Source: Stanieria cyanosphaera PCC 7437 (lineage in GTDB: Bacteria; Cyanobacteriota; Cyanobacteriia; Cyanobacteriales; Xenococcaceae). From it: DNA of 64,000 bases. The position numbers were made by a program, and so were the translations under genes. A model generated the notes under the pieces. The model searched no databases, had not been told where the DNA came from, and saw only the letters and a list, made by a program, of their open reading frames with translations. The stretch spans positions 1,070,001-1,134,000 of the forward strand of contig NC_019748.1 of assembly GCF_000317575.1 (NCBI RefSeq), given 5' to 3'. This document shows, piece after piece, positions 1-9,605 of the stretch. The number at the start of each line of letters is the position of its first letter. Position 1 is the stretch's first letter.

Positions 1-823
1 AACCGTTACCTTTATCTCCACTTATATTAGTAGCGATATTTCTCAAGATTTTTCTTACCTTGTTCTGCCAATTTTGTTGAGAACTCCAAATAATGGGAGT
101 TCCGGCTTTGATTAAAGAAGGTGCAGGACTCCAATAATAAATTGAAATTAGTTTACGACTTTGTTCTGGAGGACAGGACAATCGTTTGGGTACACCGTGG
201 AGTGTTTCTGAAGTGGTTGGGAAAATTACGGTTCGGTTGAAATCAGGAGTATAACCAACTCGGTTTTCTTTGTCTGTCTCAGACCAAAGTTCGATATCGC
301 CTCCCCAGGAAGGTTTCCAGTCGCGATTTAAATAGATCAGAAGATTGATCCGACGTATTAATGGTAAGGTAGGATGTTTAGTATAGTCTGCGTGTATATC
401 AAGCCAGCCATCTCGATACATTTGATGTAAGCCAGCACCGAAAAATAAAGGATCGGGGATTAAGTCTTGTATTCCTGTAATTTTTTTGAGTTCATCAATA
501 AATTCAGATGAATTAAGCCAGAGACAAAAGAATTGGGTAAATGGTGATAAACCAACAATTCCACGAGAAGTAGTTTTTAATTCGTAATTGCTATTCCAAA
601 CAATCCAATCTCTATCTTGAGTTTTAGGAAATTCTGCAACAATGCGGTCTAGTATAGTAGGTTCAAAAAGGTCGTCAATAGCTAAGTGAGGATAAGGCTG
701 ACCAGAATTATAGGTTTTTTGTAACGATTCTGAATCTTGACGAAGTTTGGCAATCGAGTTGGTAAATGAGTTTAGCTCAATTAGATTTTGATTAAGATTG
801 ACTTGATTTTGATGAATATTCAT
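1..823 (-). CDS. 2OG-Fe(II) oxygenase, prolyl-4-hydroxylase-like (3' end outside window)
   Basis: The frame starts at ATG 823-821 and stays open for about 274 codons to the left edge, so the C-terminus is missing. The middle holds an HxD iron motif (GWLDIHADY), then RRINLLIYLNRDW and WGGDIELW, and later a distal His in TLHGVPKRL with a downstream SRKLISIYYW strand. That order (HxD, distal His, Arg/Lys for 2-oxoglutarate) is the double-stranded beta-helix of Fe(II)/2-oxoglutarate oxygenases of the prolyl-4-hydroxylase type. Such enzymes hydroxylate protein or small-molecule substrates; the substrate here is unknown. The next gene inward lies on the same strand 58 bases upstream, so co-transcription is possible. 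Family is fairly sure, role is not. Confidence 0.75.
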   Translation of the reverse strand, partial: MNIHQNQVNLNQNLIELNSFTNSIAKLRQDSESLQKTYNSGQPYPHLAIDDLFEPTILDRIVAEFPKTQDRDWIVWNSNYELKTTSRGIVGLSPFTQFFCLWLNSSEFIDELKKITGIQDLIPDPLFFGAGLHQMYRDGWLDIHADYTKHPTLPLIRRINLLIYLNRDWKPSWGGDIELWSETDKENRVGYTPDFNRTVIFPTTSETLHGVPKRLSCPPEQSRKLISIYYWSPAPSLIKAGTPIIWSSQQNWQNKVRKILRNIATNISGDKGNG

Positions 824-880
824 TTAAAAACTAAATTACTATTAAAATAAAATAATTTTGAACTTGCTATCTTTAACTAA

Positions 881-2389
881 TTAAGTTACTTGATTTGAAC
901 CATCTTTGACAACAGGTTTAATTTGACTAATAAAGTTTAAAATTTGTCTACGAGATTGAATCACACACCAAGCCATTATCGCCCAGGTTTGGAAATTTAA
1001 CCATAATGAGAAATCTCTAGCTCCAATCGCGATCGCTGATAAAATTAAGCTAAACATTACCATGCGCAACATTCGCCTTGGAACTTGGCTGGGCCAATTA
1101 TTGGCATTACCTCCTGCATAACGATAAACAATATAAAGTATGGTTTGAGAAAGTATCTGACTACAGATGAGGCTAGAACCAATTAGATTAGTTGGGGCGA
1201 TCGCTAGAAAACCGTAGTATCGACAAGACTGAAGTAATAAATAGAACCAAGTCCTTGTATGTTTATTGAGGTAGTTGAAAATCCAAAAACAAAATCTGGT
1301 TGTCAGTAACAAAAAAATCCAAAAAATTAAATGTATCCAAATCGGATTTAATGACTGTAATTGAGGGAATATTAGTTCATAATTAACTGGTGTGGTTATT
1401 CCTTCCGCTTTAGTTAAAAAGACATCTCCTAAAACCGCAAACATTAAAGCCCAAAGCCAAGGATGCCATGTCTGCATCATTTTTTTGTATTGATGATATT
1501 GATTAGATAGTTTGGGTTTGGCTTCATATTTTTCGGCAACAAAATCGTTTTCATAGTAACCAATTTCATAAACACACCAAAATGAAATTAAAAACAAAGA
1601 AATACTAGTACCATGTAAAAGGGTATTACTAGCTTGCCAAGAAAAAGCTAACCATAATAATGGTAAATCTTCCCAAATGATTACTTTAGCAAGGTATTGT
1701 TCTCCAAACCGTTTGACTTTTTCTACGTACAAAAATGGTAGATAAACATTTTGTAGCGGTGGAATATATTCAGCTAAAGGCCAAATTACTAAACAAGGTT
1801 TTGCTACTTCTCGCAACAAAGGCAGATCATCTTCAGAGTCGGTAATGGCGATCGCAGATGCCAGTTGTTCTTGAGATAGTACTTTTTTTAACATCAGCAA
1901 TTTGCCTTCGGTTCTATCTTTGAACCCTTGCCAAAATCTACAACCAACAAGGCGATCGTATTTGATTGGGATCTGATTGAGAATAGGATTGACAATAAAA
2001 TTAAATCCTACAGTCGCAACTATAATTGGAGAACCAATATTATTAATAGCAGCAAGTAATTCTAAATTTTGATACCGTTTGGCTAATTTTCGAGCCTTTT
2101 TTTGCCAGAAAAACCACGTCCAAGGTAAAAATATTGTTGAAGTTATAACTAAAAACCAATCTTCAACTTTTGATTTTTTAAATTTTTCAGGTAACCAATT
2201 CCAGGGTTTAAGTAAATATAAAAACTTTAATAATAAAAATCCTAATATTCGAGGTTTAAGATTATCAAGATATTCGGCTGTTGAATTACGCAAAAATAAA
2301 GTTTCATCAAAATCAATGATGATTGGCGTATTTTGAGAAGCGGTTGCAACCGATGTAATCGCTTCTGTCTTTTTAATTTGCTCGCTCAT
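881..2389 (-). CDS. HAD-like hydrolase domain fused to UbiA-like membrane domain
   Basis: A 502-residue protein in two parts. The N-terminal part has the HAD motif I DFDETL (about residues 26-31) and a later DSEDDLPLL stretch that fits HAD motif IV, so a phosphatase-type fold is likely. From about residue 240 the protein is strongly hydrophobic with several membrane spans. It contains YYENDFVAEKYE, a degenerate form of the Asp-rich NDxxDxxxD motif of UbiA prenyltransferases. Fusions of HAD and UbiA-type domains are known in bacteria and are thought to couple prenyl transfer to phosphate removal. Here the Asp-rich motif is weak and no second one was seen, so prenyltransferase activity is inferred only. 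The start ATG at 2389-2387 is the first in frame. Confidence 0.55.
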   Translation of the reverse strand: MSEQIKKTEAITSVATASQNTPIIIDFDETLFLRNSTAEYLDNLKPRILGFLLLKFLYLLKPWNWLPEKFKKSKVEDWFLVITSTIFLPWTWFFWQKKARKLAKRYQNLELLAAINNIGSPIIVATVGFNFIVNPILNQIPIKYDRLVGCRFWQGFKDRTEGKLLMLKKVLSQEQLASAIAITDSEDDLPLLREVAKPCLVIWPLAEYIPPLQNVYLPFLYVEKVKRFGEQYLAKVIIWEDLPLLWLAFSWQASNTLLHGTSISLFLISFWCVYEIGYYENDFVAEKYEAKPKLSNQYHQYKKMMQTWHPWLWALMFAVLGDVFLTKAEGITTPVNYELIFPQLQSLNPIWIHLIFWIFLLLTTRFCFWIFNYLNKHTRTWFYLLLQSCRYYGFLAIAPTNLIGSSLICSQILSQTILYIVYRYAGGNANNWPSQVPRRMLRMVMFSLILSAIAIGARDFSLWLNFQTWAIMAWCVIQSRRQILNFISQIKPVVKDGSNQVT

Positions 2390-3107
2390 CTGTATAATAA
2401 AAATATCATATTATTTGAAATCCTATAGTGATTTATAAATCAGCCACACTAGAATTTTTTTTGACAATAAAATTAAAATTATGAAAAATAGGTAAAATTT
2501 TGAGTAATGTTCTCAAAAGACTAATCCCTTTTGTTCTATTATCTAAAAATTTTTATTGGATTTACCAAAAGCTAGAATAGTTTTTTAAATTATTAAAAAT
2601 TAAATTAGTCTACAAGCTATGGAAGTACGAAAAAATTTATCAATTCATTTCAATTACCTCATAAAAACAATTGACGAAGGCAGAGTACCTTCGACTGTTC
2701 ACATCAAAAACCGAGCAATATTGCTAATAATATTGATGAGGTTTAATTCTGTAAGTATTGACTTTTTCAGTCTCTTCTCAATGCCAACAAAATTAGCTGC
2801 TCGGTTAGGACTGATAAATATTATTCTTGATTGTAATTTTTAAAGATAAGTCTTTAGTTTGATGCTCCCAGTCCTATTTGCTTTATTACACAATTAGGAT
2901 TAGGCTCAATACAACCGAATTAGCTATCAAATGTAACATTTATTACCATAAATGTCAAGCTATCAATATTAATTTTTTAGCTATTACCTTTCTGCCAATT
3001 AAAATAAACCCAAAAACCAATCATTTGTTGCTCAATCTGGTTATTGTTTAAAAGGACATAATGTTTAAAGAGCGGTTTAAAAAACAATAAAAGTTAATTA
3101 TTAAAAA
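2390..3107. other. Intergenic stretch with no gene I can support
   Basis: About 720 AT-rich bases lie between the divergent-side start of the HAD/UbiA-like gene and the 3' end of glk. A 74-codon plus-strand frame at 2619-2843 is present, but it has no recognisable motif and no clear ribosome binding site. I see no convincing terminator, tRNA or repeat here. Promoter elements for the 2389 gene should lie in its first 100 bases. Confidence 0.4.
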
Positions 3108-4208
3108 TTAAACAAATTGTAGAGCATATAAAATTGAGCCTAATAATCCGACTTGGACATTATTAACTAAATTGATTGGAATATTTTCTAATAAAAAACT
3201 TACTCTACCCTTTTGTTTAAAACTAGCTAGAAAGCGACCATCTGACATGATTTCTAGATTTTTAATTGCCACACCACCAGTCAGATAAATACCACCATAA
3301 GGTAATAATTTTAAAGCTACATTACCTACTTCCGCTCCATAAGCTTCAACAAACATTGCCATTGTTTTTTGACAAAGGCGATCGCCTGAAACTCTTGCAC
3401 CTTGAGAAATAATTGCAGCAGGATCGATTTTTGGACTTTTTTGTTGTTCCCAATTCAAAATTTTTGCACTTATTTCTGGTGATTCAGCAGCATAATTAGA
3501 ATCTCGTAAAAATTGATAAATTGCGACAATTCCCTGACCCGATACTACTCGTTCTACAGAAATATGTTCTGTATTTAATTTATGTTGAAGATATTGTAAA
3601 AGTTGCATCTCTAAGTCATTGCGAGGAGCAAAATCTGTGTGTCCTCCTTCGGTCGCAAAAACTTGATAAAATCTGCCTTGGGGTATTAAAAATCCTTCTC
3701 CTAAACCCGTACCTGCACCTATTACAGCAATGGGACTAGATGGTTGAGATTGACCGATTTGTAAAGGATATAAATCAGATTCTTTTAAAGCTAAAACCCC
3801 ATAACTATTAGCAGCAAAGTCATTAATTAGATCGACTTTTTCAAGATTTAATTCTTGTTCTAATCTTTTACTATCTAGATGCCAATTAAGATTAGTTAAG
3901 GTAGAGGAATTATTAATTACTGGTCCTGCGATCGCAAAACAAGCTCTTTGTGGTGCTTTTGATTCTACTCTAGCTAAAAACTCTTTTACCATTGGGACAA
4001 GATCGCAAAAGGAACTACTAGAGTAATTAGCTTGTTGAATCGTTTCAAAAGATTGAACTTGTTCTGCTATTTCTACCAAACGCAAGATAGTCTTTGTGCC
4101 ACGATAATTAGCTTGTTGAATTGTTTCAATGGATTGAACTTGTTCTGCTACTTCTACCAGACGCAAGATAGTTTTTGTTCCACCAATGTCTCCAATCAGC
4201 AATAACAT
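3108..4208 (-). CDS. glk: glucokinase with an internal 27-residue duplication
   Basis: The protein phosphorylates glucose with ATP at the entry of glycolysis. The N-terminus has the ASKHA phosphate-1 motif LLIGDIGGTKT (residues 4-13). Further on are CFAIAGPV, DLINDFAAN, PIAVIGAGTGLGEGFL and GIYLTGGVA, all typical of Glk-type glucokinases. At 366 residues it is about 25 longer than usual. The excess is a tandem repeat: residues 10-35 (GTKTILRLVE...QQANY) recur as residues 37-62 with only V-to-I and I-to-F changes. The repeat stays in frame and the first copy keeps the catalytic loop. The DUF924 gene lies five bases upstream on the same strand, suggesting one transcript. Family assignment is secure; activity with the duplication is untested. 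Confidence 0.9.
   Translation of the reverse strand: MLLLIGDIGGTKTILRLVEVAEQVQSIETIQQANYRGTKTILRLVEIAEQVQSFETIQQANYSSSSFCDLVPMVKEFLARVESKAPQRACFAIAGPVINNSSTLTNLNWHLDSKRLEQELNLEKVDLINDFAANSYGVLALKESDLYPLQIGQSQPSSPIAVIGAGTGLGEGFLIPQGRFYQVFATEGGHTDFAPRNDLEMQLLQYLQHKLNTEHISVERVVSGQGIVAIYQFLRDSNYAAESPEISAKILNWEQQKSPKIDPAAIISQGARVSGDRLCQKTMAMFVEAYGAEVGNVALKLLPYGGIYLTGGVAIKNLEIMSDGRFLASFKQKGRVSFLLENIPINLVNNVQVGLLGSILYALQFV
4023..4181 (-). repeat. 81-bp in-frame tandem duplication inside glk
   Basis: Two units of about 78-81 bases (4104-4181 and 4023-4100) encode nearly the same peptide. They differ at roughly eight nucleotide positions, several of them synonymous. The divergence shows the duplication has been kept long enough to accumulate mutations without a frameshift or stop. 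Confidence 0.9.
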
Positions 4209-4213
4209 AATAA

Positions 4214-4786
4214 TTAAAATTTTGAACCAGGTTGACTAAGGAATTCTAATTCTTCGGGAGTGCTTTCCCTGTCAAGAATTTGATTGCGATGAGGAAATCT
4301 GCCAAAACGCTCAATAATTTCTAAATGGCGCATGGCATATTCAATTGTTCTAGCACTATTGGGGTCATCTTTGAGGGTCAGAAATAAATTTACTGCTGTT
4401 TGTTGGTGTTCTAAATTTTCGCTATGTTCCCAAGGAAGATAAATAAACCAACGTTGGACTGGTAATAATTGTTGATCGTAATTTTGAGATAGAGCAAATT
4501 GAGCATATTGCAGAGCAAAAATGTCTGTCGCAAAAGCTTGAGGTTTTCCCCGAAACATATTACGAGGAAATTGATCTAAAACAATAATCAACGCCAGACA
4601 GCTTAAAGGTTTTTCCTGCCAAAAGTTCAATTTACCCTTTGCAGCTAGTTGATAGACGGAATAAAAACGAGATTTAATTTCTCGATCAACATCATTGTCT
4701 TTGACGAACCAAAACTGATGGGGTTGACCATAACCTTCACTCTCAGGTTTACCAAACCAAAAATTTAAAACTTCCTCAAATTCCAC
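4214..4786 (-). CDS. DUF924 family protein
   Basis: A 190-residue protein that starts at GTG (4786-4784). It opens with EEVLNFWFG and continues with QFWF, LIIVLDQFPRNMFRG and ATDIFALQYA, the hallmark blocks of DUF924. That family is predicted to be all-helical and TPR-like. No catalytic residues are established and the function is unknown; members are usually soluble and occur in proteobacteria, fungi and cyanobacteria. It sits five bases upstream of glk on the same strand and is probably co-transcribed with it, which may hint at a housekeeping role but proves nothing. It diverges from ureG, whose start lies about 60 bases to the right. Confidence 0.85.
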   Translation of the reverse strand: MEFEEVLNFWFGKPESEGYGQPHQFWFVKDNDVDREIKSRFYSVYQLAAKGKLNFWQEKPLSCLALIIVLDQFPRNMFRGKPQAFATDIFALQYAQFALSQNYDQQLLPVQRWFIYLPWEHSENLEHQQTAVNLFLTLKDDPNSARTIEYAMRHLEIIERFGRFPHRNQILDRESTPEELEFLSQPGSKF

Positions 4787-4847
4787 TATTTTGCCTTATT
4801 TTCCAGGTTTAATATTGGTAATTCATGTTTTCTTAATTTAACTTGTT

Positions 4848-5444
4848 ATGAACAGTTTTCGCATTGGCATTGCTGGCCCTGTTGGTTCTGGTAAAACCGC
4901 TTTATTAGATGCTTTGTGTAAGTCCCTAAGAGAAAAATACCATATTGCTGTAGTTACTAATGATATTTATACTCAAGAAGACGCACAGTTTTTAGTTCGT
5001 TCTCAAGCCTTAAGCAGCGATCGCATTATTGGTGTAGAAACAGGTGGTTGTCCCCACACTGCCATTCGGGAAGATGCTTCAATTAATCTTATTGCGATCG
5101 AAGAGTTAGAACATCGTTTTGAACATTTAGATTTAGTTTTTTTAGAAAGTGGTGGCGACAATTTAGCTGCTACCTTTAGTCCCGAACTGGTTGATTTAAC
5201 TATTTATGTAATTGATGTAGCTGCAGGCGATAAAATTCCTCGTAAAGGAGGACCAGGAATTACCAAATCAGATTTATTAGTAATAAATAAAATCGATCTT
5301 GCTCCCATGGTGGGTGCTAGTTTAGATGTTATGGAACGAGATACCAAAAAAATGCGTAGAGACAAACCCTTTGTCTTTACAAATTTGAAAACAAAACAAG
5401 GACTAGAAAATGTAATTAATTTTATAACTAATCAAAAAGTTTAA
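4848..5444 (+). CDS. ureG: urease accessory GTPase UreG
   Basis: UreG is the SIMIBI-class GTPase that delivers nickel to apo-urease with UreD, UreE and UreF. The 198-residue protein begins [21 protein letters not shown], with the P-loop GPVGSGKT near residues 10-17. It continues with [12 protein letters not shown], the metal-binding CPH motif in [26 protein letters not shown], and the base-recognition NKID in [11 protein letters not shown]. Length and motifs are standard and nothing looks damaged. No other urease gene is in the window, so ureG is separated from ureABC here, as is common in cyanobacteria. It lies directly upstream of the urea transporter operon on the same strand, but a separate NtcA-type promoter intervenes. 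Confidence 0.97.
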   Translation: MNSFRIGIAGPVGSGKTALLDALCKSLREKYHIAVVTNDIYTQEDAQFLVRSQALSSDRIIGVETGGCPHTAIREDASINLIAIEELEHRFEHLDLVFLESGGDNLAATFSPELVDLTIYVIDVAAGDKIPRKGGPGITKSDLLVINKIDLAPMVGASLDVMERDTKKMRRDKPFVFTNLKTKQGLENVINFITNQKV

Positions 5445-5535
5445 CAGTAACTTAACTATCGCCTCAAGCACTACAAAATCTAGTCAAGGCAGAAAAAACA
5501 CATTTTTTTTTGTTCATAACGATCTTGTTTTTTTT

Positions 5536-5577
5536 GTAACTTAGAGTACAATTACAGCCCAACAGTCTAATTAAGAT
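5536..5577 (+). promoter_or_regulatory. NtcA-activated promoter of urtABCDE
   Basis: A perfect GTA-N8-TAC box (GTAACTTAGAGTAC, 5536-5549) is followed after exactly 22 bases by a TA-N3-T minus-10 element (TAAGAT, 5572-5577). This is the class-II NtcA promoter layout known from nitrogen-regulated cyanobacterial genes. It lies 77 bases upstream of the urtA start. Sequence match only; binding was not tested. Confidence 0.85.
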
Positions 5578-5653
5578 ACAACAGCGTTTAGATATTTTTT
5601 TCTTTTGGATTGTTTCTAATTAGCAACAAAAAACATAGACAGATTTAAAAATT

Positions 5654-6982
5654 ATGTCAAAATTAGGACGACGTAAATTTCTTATATACGGTTCAGCAGG
5701 GATTGGCACTAGCATCTTGTTAAAAGCCTGTGCTAATGGCGGAGGGGATACCAACACAACTGAAACACCTAGTAACACTAATGATGCTGCTACTCCTGCT
5801 AGTAGTAGTAGTGGTGATACAATTAAAGTCGGAATTCTTCATTCTCTCAGTGGTACGATGGCAATTAGTGAAACCACTGTAGTAGAAGCAGAGAAACTAG
5901 CGATTAAAGAAATTAATGCTGCTGGTGGTGTCTTAGGTAAACAAATAGAAGCAGTTACTGAAGATGGTGCTTCTGATTGGCCTACTTTTGCCGAAAAAGC
6001 AGCAAAATTAATCGATAACGACAAGGTTGTCACTGTATTTGGTTGTTGGACTTCTGCCAGTCGTAAAGCAGTATTACCTGTGTTTGAATCTAAAAAACAT
6101 ATGTTGTGGTATCCTGTCCAATACGAAGGACAAGAATGTTCCAACAATATCTTTTATACAGGTGCTGCACCCAACCAACAAATTGAACCTGCGGTAGATT
6201 GGTTGTTAGAAAACAAGGGTAAACAGTTCTTCCTGGTTGGTTCTGACTATGTTTTTCCCCGCACTGCTAATACTATTATCAAAGAACAGCTAAAAGCCAA
6301 AGGCGGAACAGTAGTTGGTGAAGACTATTTACCCTTGGGCGATACAGAAGTCACTTCTATTATTACTAAAATCAAAGCAGCTTTGCCTGACGGGGGCATA
6401 ATTTTCAATAGCTTAAATGGAGATAGTAATGTCGCTTTGTTTAAGCAAATGCAGGGTGCAGGATTAACCGCCGATAAATATCCCACCATGTCTGTCAGTA
6501 TTGCTGAAGAAGAAGTACGACAAATTGGTAAAGAATATTTACTAGGTCATTATGCAGCTTGGAATTATTTCCAAACTGTGGATAGCCCTACTAACAACAA
6601 ATTTGTTGAAGCTTTCAAAGCAGAATATGGTGAAGACAGAGTAACCAATGACCCCATGGAAGCTGCCTATATTATGGTTTATCTCTGGAAACAAGCAGTA
6701 GAACAAGCGGGAACTACTGATTTAGAACCAGTACGTAAAGCTGCTGTGGGTCAAGAATTTGATGCTCCTGAAGGTAAAGTCAAAATGTTCCCCAACCACC
6801 ACATTTCTAAAACCGTCAGAATTGGTCAAGTTAGAGATGACGGTTTATTTGATATTGTTTGGTCAACTGAAGGACCTGTTGATCCTGTACCTTGGAATCA
6901 GTATGTTCCAGAAACTAAAGGTTTTGCCTGTGATTGGACTGATCCTAACAAAGGTGGTAAATACAAAGTAGAGACAACTTAA
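5654..6982 (+). CDS. urtA: urea ABC transporter, substrate-binding lipoprotein
   Basis: UrtA captures urea in the periplasm for the UrtBCDE ABC transporter. The N-terminus has a twin-arginine-like RRKFL followed by a hydrophobic run and a lipobox-like LLKAC (Cys near residue 26), so it should be a lipid-anchored, possibly Tat-exported protein. A Ser/Thr/Asn-rich linker follows. The mature domain starts at [17 protein letters not shown], and continues with [11 protein letters not shown] and [14 protein letters not shown], blocks typical of the urea/short-chain-amide branch of the HAAT family. The 442-residue length is normal. It is the first gene of the urt operon, behind an NtcA-type promoter and 190 bases before urtB. 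Confidence 0.96.
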   Translation: MSKLGRRKFLIYGSAGIGTSILLKACANGGGDTNTTETPSNTNDAATPASSSSGDTIKVGILHSLSGTMAISETTVVEAEKLAIKEINAAGGVLGKQIEAVTEDGASDWPTFAEKAAKLIDNDKVVTVFGCWTSASRKAVLPVFESKKHMLWYPVQYEGQECSNNIFYTGAAPNQQIEPAVDWLLENKGKQFFLVGSDYVFPRTANTIIKEQLKAKGGTVVGEDYLPLGDTEVTSIITKIKAALPDGGIIFNSLNGDSNVALFKQMQGAGLTADKYPTMSVSIAEEEVRQIGKEYLLGHYAAWNYFQTVDSPTNNKFVEAFKAEYGEDRVTNDPMEAAYIMVYLWKQAVEQAGTTDLEPVRKAAVGQEFDAPEGKVKMFPNHHISKTVRIGQVRDDGLFDIVWSTEGPVDPVPWNQYVPETKGFACDWTDPNKGGKYKVETT

Positions 6983-7098
6983 ATTAGTGGCGTGCGTTCG
7001 TAGTGTAGTTATTGGTTATTTGTCGTTGCTGAATCGATAACTCGTTACCGGTGATTACAAAGTAAAAATTAATTTAATTTTTAGTTGAACAAGGTAGG

Positions 7099-7123
7099 AA
7101 AAGTAAAAAATAATACTTTTTTT
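7099..7123 (+). terminator. Possible attenuator hairpin between urtA and urtB
   Basis: The inverted repeat AAAAGTA (7099-7105) and TACTTTT (7114-7120) runs into a T-run. The stem is AT-rich and therefore weak. It would allow partial termination after urtA, which would give more binding protein than membrane subunits. This is inference from structure only. Confidence 0.4.
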
Positions 7124-7172
7124 GCCTTTTTTATTATTTAAAGTTTAATAGTTTAACACATAAATAAGACAA

Positions 7173-8339
7173 GTGACAGCATTAATAGAAGGTTTATTCA
7201 ACGGAATCAGTATTGGTTCAGTTTTGTTAATTGCTGCTTTGGGGTTAGCAATTGTCTTTGGACTCATGGGGGTAATTAATCTTGCCCACGGCGAATTAAT
7301 GATGCTTGGCGCATATACTACTTTTGTAGTTCAAAACGTTTTTAAACCTTTAGGTTCGCCTTGGTTTGATTTTTACATTATTTTTGCTATTCCAGTGGCA
7401 TTTTTGGTCGCTGCTTTGGCAGGTTTAGTTTTGGAAAAGGGAGTAATACGATTTCTTTATGGACGACCGCTAGAAACTCTTTTGGCAACCTGGGGTGTCA
7501 GTTTGATTTTGCGACAGTTTGTTCGCAGTGTTAGTTGGATGTTGATTATTAGTTTAGTAGTCTTCTGTCTATTGTTTTTTGGTGGTATGACTGTTTTAAG
7601 TCGTCGTCCTAATTGGTCAAGAATTAGAAATTGGGCGATCGCAATTTTAATTCCCTTATCCGCAGCGATCGCTACTCTCACAGGATTTTTGATTAATAAA
7701 ACTGGTCAAATTGCTTTGAATAGGGCATGGTTTAGTGCTAGAAATGTTGATGTTACAGCCCCTAGTTGGTTACGGGGAGGATTAAAAATCCTTGGTTTTC
7801 AAATGCCCTATGCTCGTTTATTTATTATTGTCTTAACAATTCTTTGTTTACTGGGAGTGTATTGGTTTTTAAACCGTTCTGCTTGGGGTTTAAGAATTCG
7901 TTCCGTAACTCAAAATCGCAGCATGAGTTCTTGTTTAGGTATTCCTACAGCTAAGGTAGATGCTTTAACTTTTGCCCTCGGTTCAGGTTTAGCTGGAATT
8001 GCAGGAGTTGCAGTGAGTTTACTTGGTTCAGTTGGCCCGAATACAGGACAAAATTACATTGTTGACACCTTTATGGTGGTAGTTGTCGGTGGTGTTGGTA
8101 ATCTTTTAGGTACAATTGTTGCTGCTTTAGGAATTGGGATTCTGAATTATTTGATTGGTTCAGGAACTTTAGCATTAATATTTACCTCAACAGAAAGTTT
8201 GAAACCATTGGTCGACTTTTTCCTCTTCTTTGCCACAATTAGCATGGCAAAAGTGATGGTTTTTGCTTTAATTATTGCCTTTTTACAATTAAAACCTGCT
8301 GGATTATTTCCTCAAAAAGGAAGAACTGCCGAGTTGTAG
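7173..8339 (+). CDS. urtB: urea ABC transporter permease UrtB
   Basis: UrtB is one of two inner-membrane permease subunits of the urea importer. The 388-residue protein starts at GTG 7173. It opens with LIEGLFNGISIGSVLLIAALGLAIVFGLMGVINLAHGELMMLG, the LivH-type signature, and keeps hydrophobic segments throughout. The EAA-like loop SVTQNRSMSSCLGIPTAKVDALTFALGSGLAGIAG, which contacts the ATPase, is intact. An insertion of two extra hydrophobic segments around residues 115-175 is usual in cyanobacterial UrtB. The neighbouring urtA and urtC are co-directional, 190 and 67 bases away, and the operon order is canonical. Confidence 0.95.
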   Translation: MTALIEGLFNGISIGSVLLIAALGLAIVFGLMGVINLAHGELMMLGAYTTFVVQNVFKPLGSPWFDFYIIFAIPVAFLVAALAGLVLEKGVIRFLYGRPLETLLATWGVSLILRQFVRSVSWMLIISLVVFCLLFFGGMTVLSRRPNWSRIRNWAIAILIPLSAAIATLTGFLINKTGQIALNRAWFSARNVDVTAPSWLRGGLKILGFQMPYARLFIIVLTILCLLGVYWFLNRSAWGLRIRSVTQNRSMSSCLGIPTAKVDALTFALGSGLAGIAGVAVSLLGSVGPNTGQNYIVDTFMVVVVGGVGNLLGTIVAALGIGILNYLIGSGTLALIFTSTESLKPLVDFFLFFATISMAKVMVFALIIAFLQLKPAGLFPQKGRTAEL

Positions 8340-8406
8340 GTAGGGGGAATTGCCCGTAAATTTATCAGTTATCAATTTGAAATTTATTACATGATAAAAA
8401 TTAATC

Positions 8407-9576
8407 ATGGATGTAGAAGTAAAAACCGGTTTTGAAAAAAGAAGAGAACAGCGACAAAAAAAATTAGTTGAAATAGTAACTATTGCTGTACTAACAATTG
8501 TTTTTGGAATTATTCTTCCTCTGTTCATCCCTGCATTTCGTTTGCGATTATTAGGAAGATTTATTTCATTAGCAATAGTCGCTCTTGGTATTGATTTAAT
8601 TTGGGGTTATACAGGTTTATTAAGTTTAGGTCATGGTATCTTTTTTGCTTTAGGTGGTTATGCCCTAGCTATGCACCTAAATTTACAACCGCAAGGACAA
8701 TTACCAGAATTTTTTACTCTTTATGGAGTCAGTGAATTACCTTGGTTTTGGCAACCTTTTAATTCTTTTTTAATCACAATTATTGCTTTAGTAGTCATTC
8801 CTGGAATTGTGGCAGGATTATTAGGTTATTTAGTCTTTCGCAACCGCATCAAAGGAGTTTACTTTTCAATTCTGACTCAAGCAGCTTTAATTGTTTTCTT
8901 TAACTTTTTCAACGGACAACAAAAATTAATTAATGGTACTAACGGACTTAAAACAGATACTCAAACTATCTTTGGTGTTTTAGCAAGTTCTCGTCAAGCT
9001 CAATTAGCATTTTATGAAATATCAATTATCTGTTTAATTTTAGTTTATTTATTATGTCGCTGGTTAACCATCGGAAGATTTGGCAGATTATTAGTAGCAA
9101 TTAGAGATGATGAAACTAGGGTTCGTTTTTCTGGTTATAATCCCACAGGATATAAAGTTTTAGTCTTTGCAATTTCAGGCGCGATCGCAGGACTTGCTGG
9201 CGCATTATATACAGTTCAAACAGGAATTATTACTCCCAATGCAATGGATGTTGCTTTCTCAATTGAGATGGTAATTTGGGTAGCTGTAGGTGGTAGAGGA
9301 ACATTAATTGGTGCTATTTTTGGAGTTTTATTAGTTAGATTGGCACAAACTTTCTTAAGCGAACGTTTTCCTGAAGTCTGGTTATTTTTCCAAGGTGCAT
9401 TATTCTTAATTGTAGTTACTGTTCTTCCTACTGGAATTATTGGTTGGTGGCGTGATGATGGATGGGAAAAATTACTCAATTTCTTTGGTTATCGTCGTCC
9501 TGTAGTCACTTATCCTTCTTTAGAAGAAGACCCAGAAATTCAAAGAGAAAGAGAAGAATTAACCCCTAAACAGTGA
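8407..9576 (+). CDS. urtC: urea ABC transporter permease UrtC
   Basis: UrtC is the second permease of the urea importer, of the LivM type. The 389-residue protein has a charged cytoplasmic N-terminus (about 25 residues rich in Lys and Glu), then membrane segments with LIWGYTGLLSLGHGIFFALGGYA, a LivM hallmark. The coupling loop RDDETRVRFSGYNPTGYKVLVFAISGAIAGLAGALY is intact. The C-terminus PEIQREREELTPKQ is hydrophilic. The ATG at 8407 is the first reasonable start. It follows urtB by 67 bases. After it comes a 111-base spacer holding short degenerate repeats and one copy of a dispersed repeat before urtD. Confidence 0.95.
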   Translation: MDVEVKTGFEKRREQRQKKLVEIVTIAVLTIVFGIILPLFIPAFRLRLLGRFISLAIVALGIDLIWGYTGLLSLGHGIFFALGGYALAMHLNLQPQGQLPEFFTLYGVSELPWFWQPFNSFLITIIALVVIPGIVAGLLGYLVFRNRIKGVYFSILTQAALIVFFNFFNGQQKLINGTNGLKTDTQTIFGVLASSRQAQLAFYEISIICLILVYLLCRWLTIGRFGRLLVAIRDDETRVRFSGYNPTGYKVLVFAISGAIAGLAGALYTVQTGIITPNAMDVAFSIEMVIWVAVGGRGTLIGAIFGVLLVRLAQTFLSERFPEVWLFFQGALFLIVVTVLPTGIIGWWRDDGWEKLLNFFGYRRPVVTYPSLEEDPEIQREREELTPKQ

Positions 9577-9605
9577 CCAGTTACCAGTGAACAGTTATCA
9601 GTTAA

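Noticed and set aside
2619-2843. A 74-codon plus-strand frame
   Set aside because: No motif, no ribosome binding site, and AT-rich sequence with Ile/Leu/Asn codons that arise by chance.
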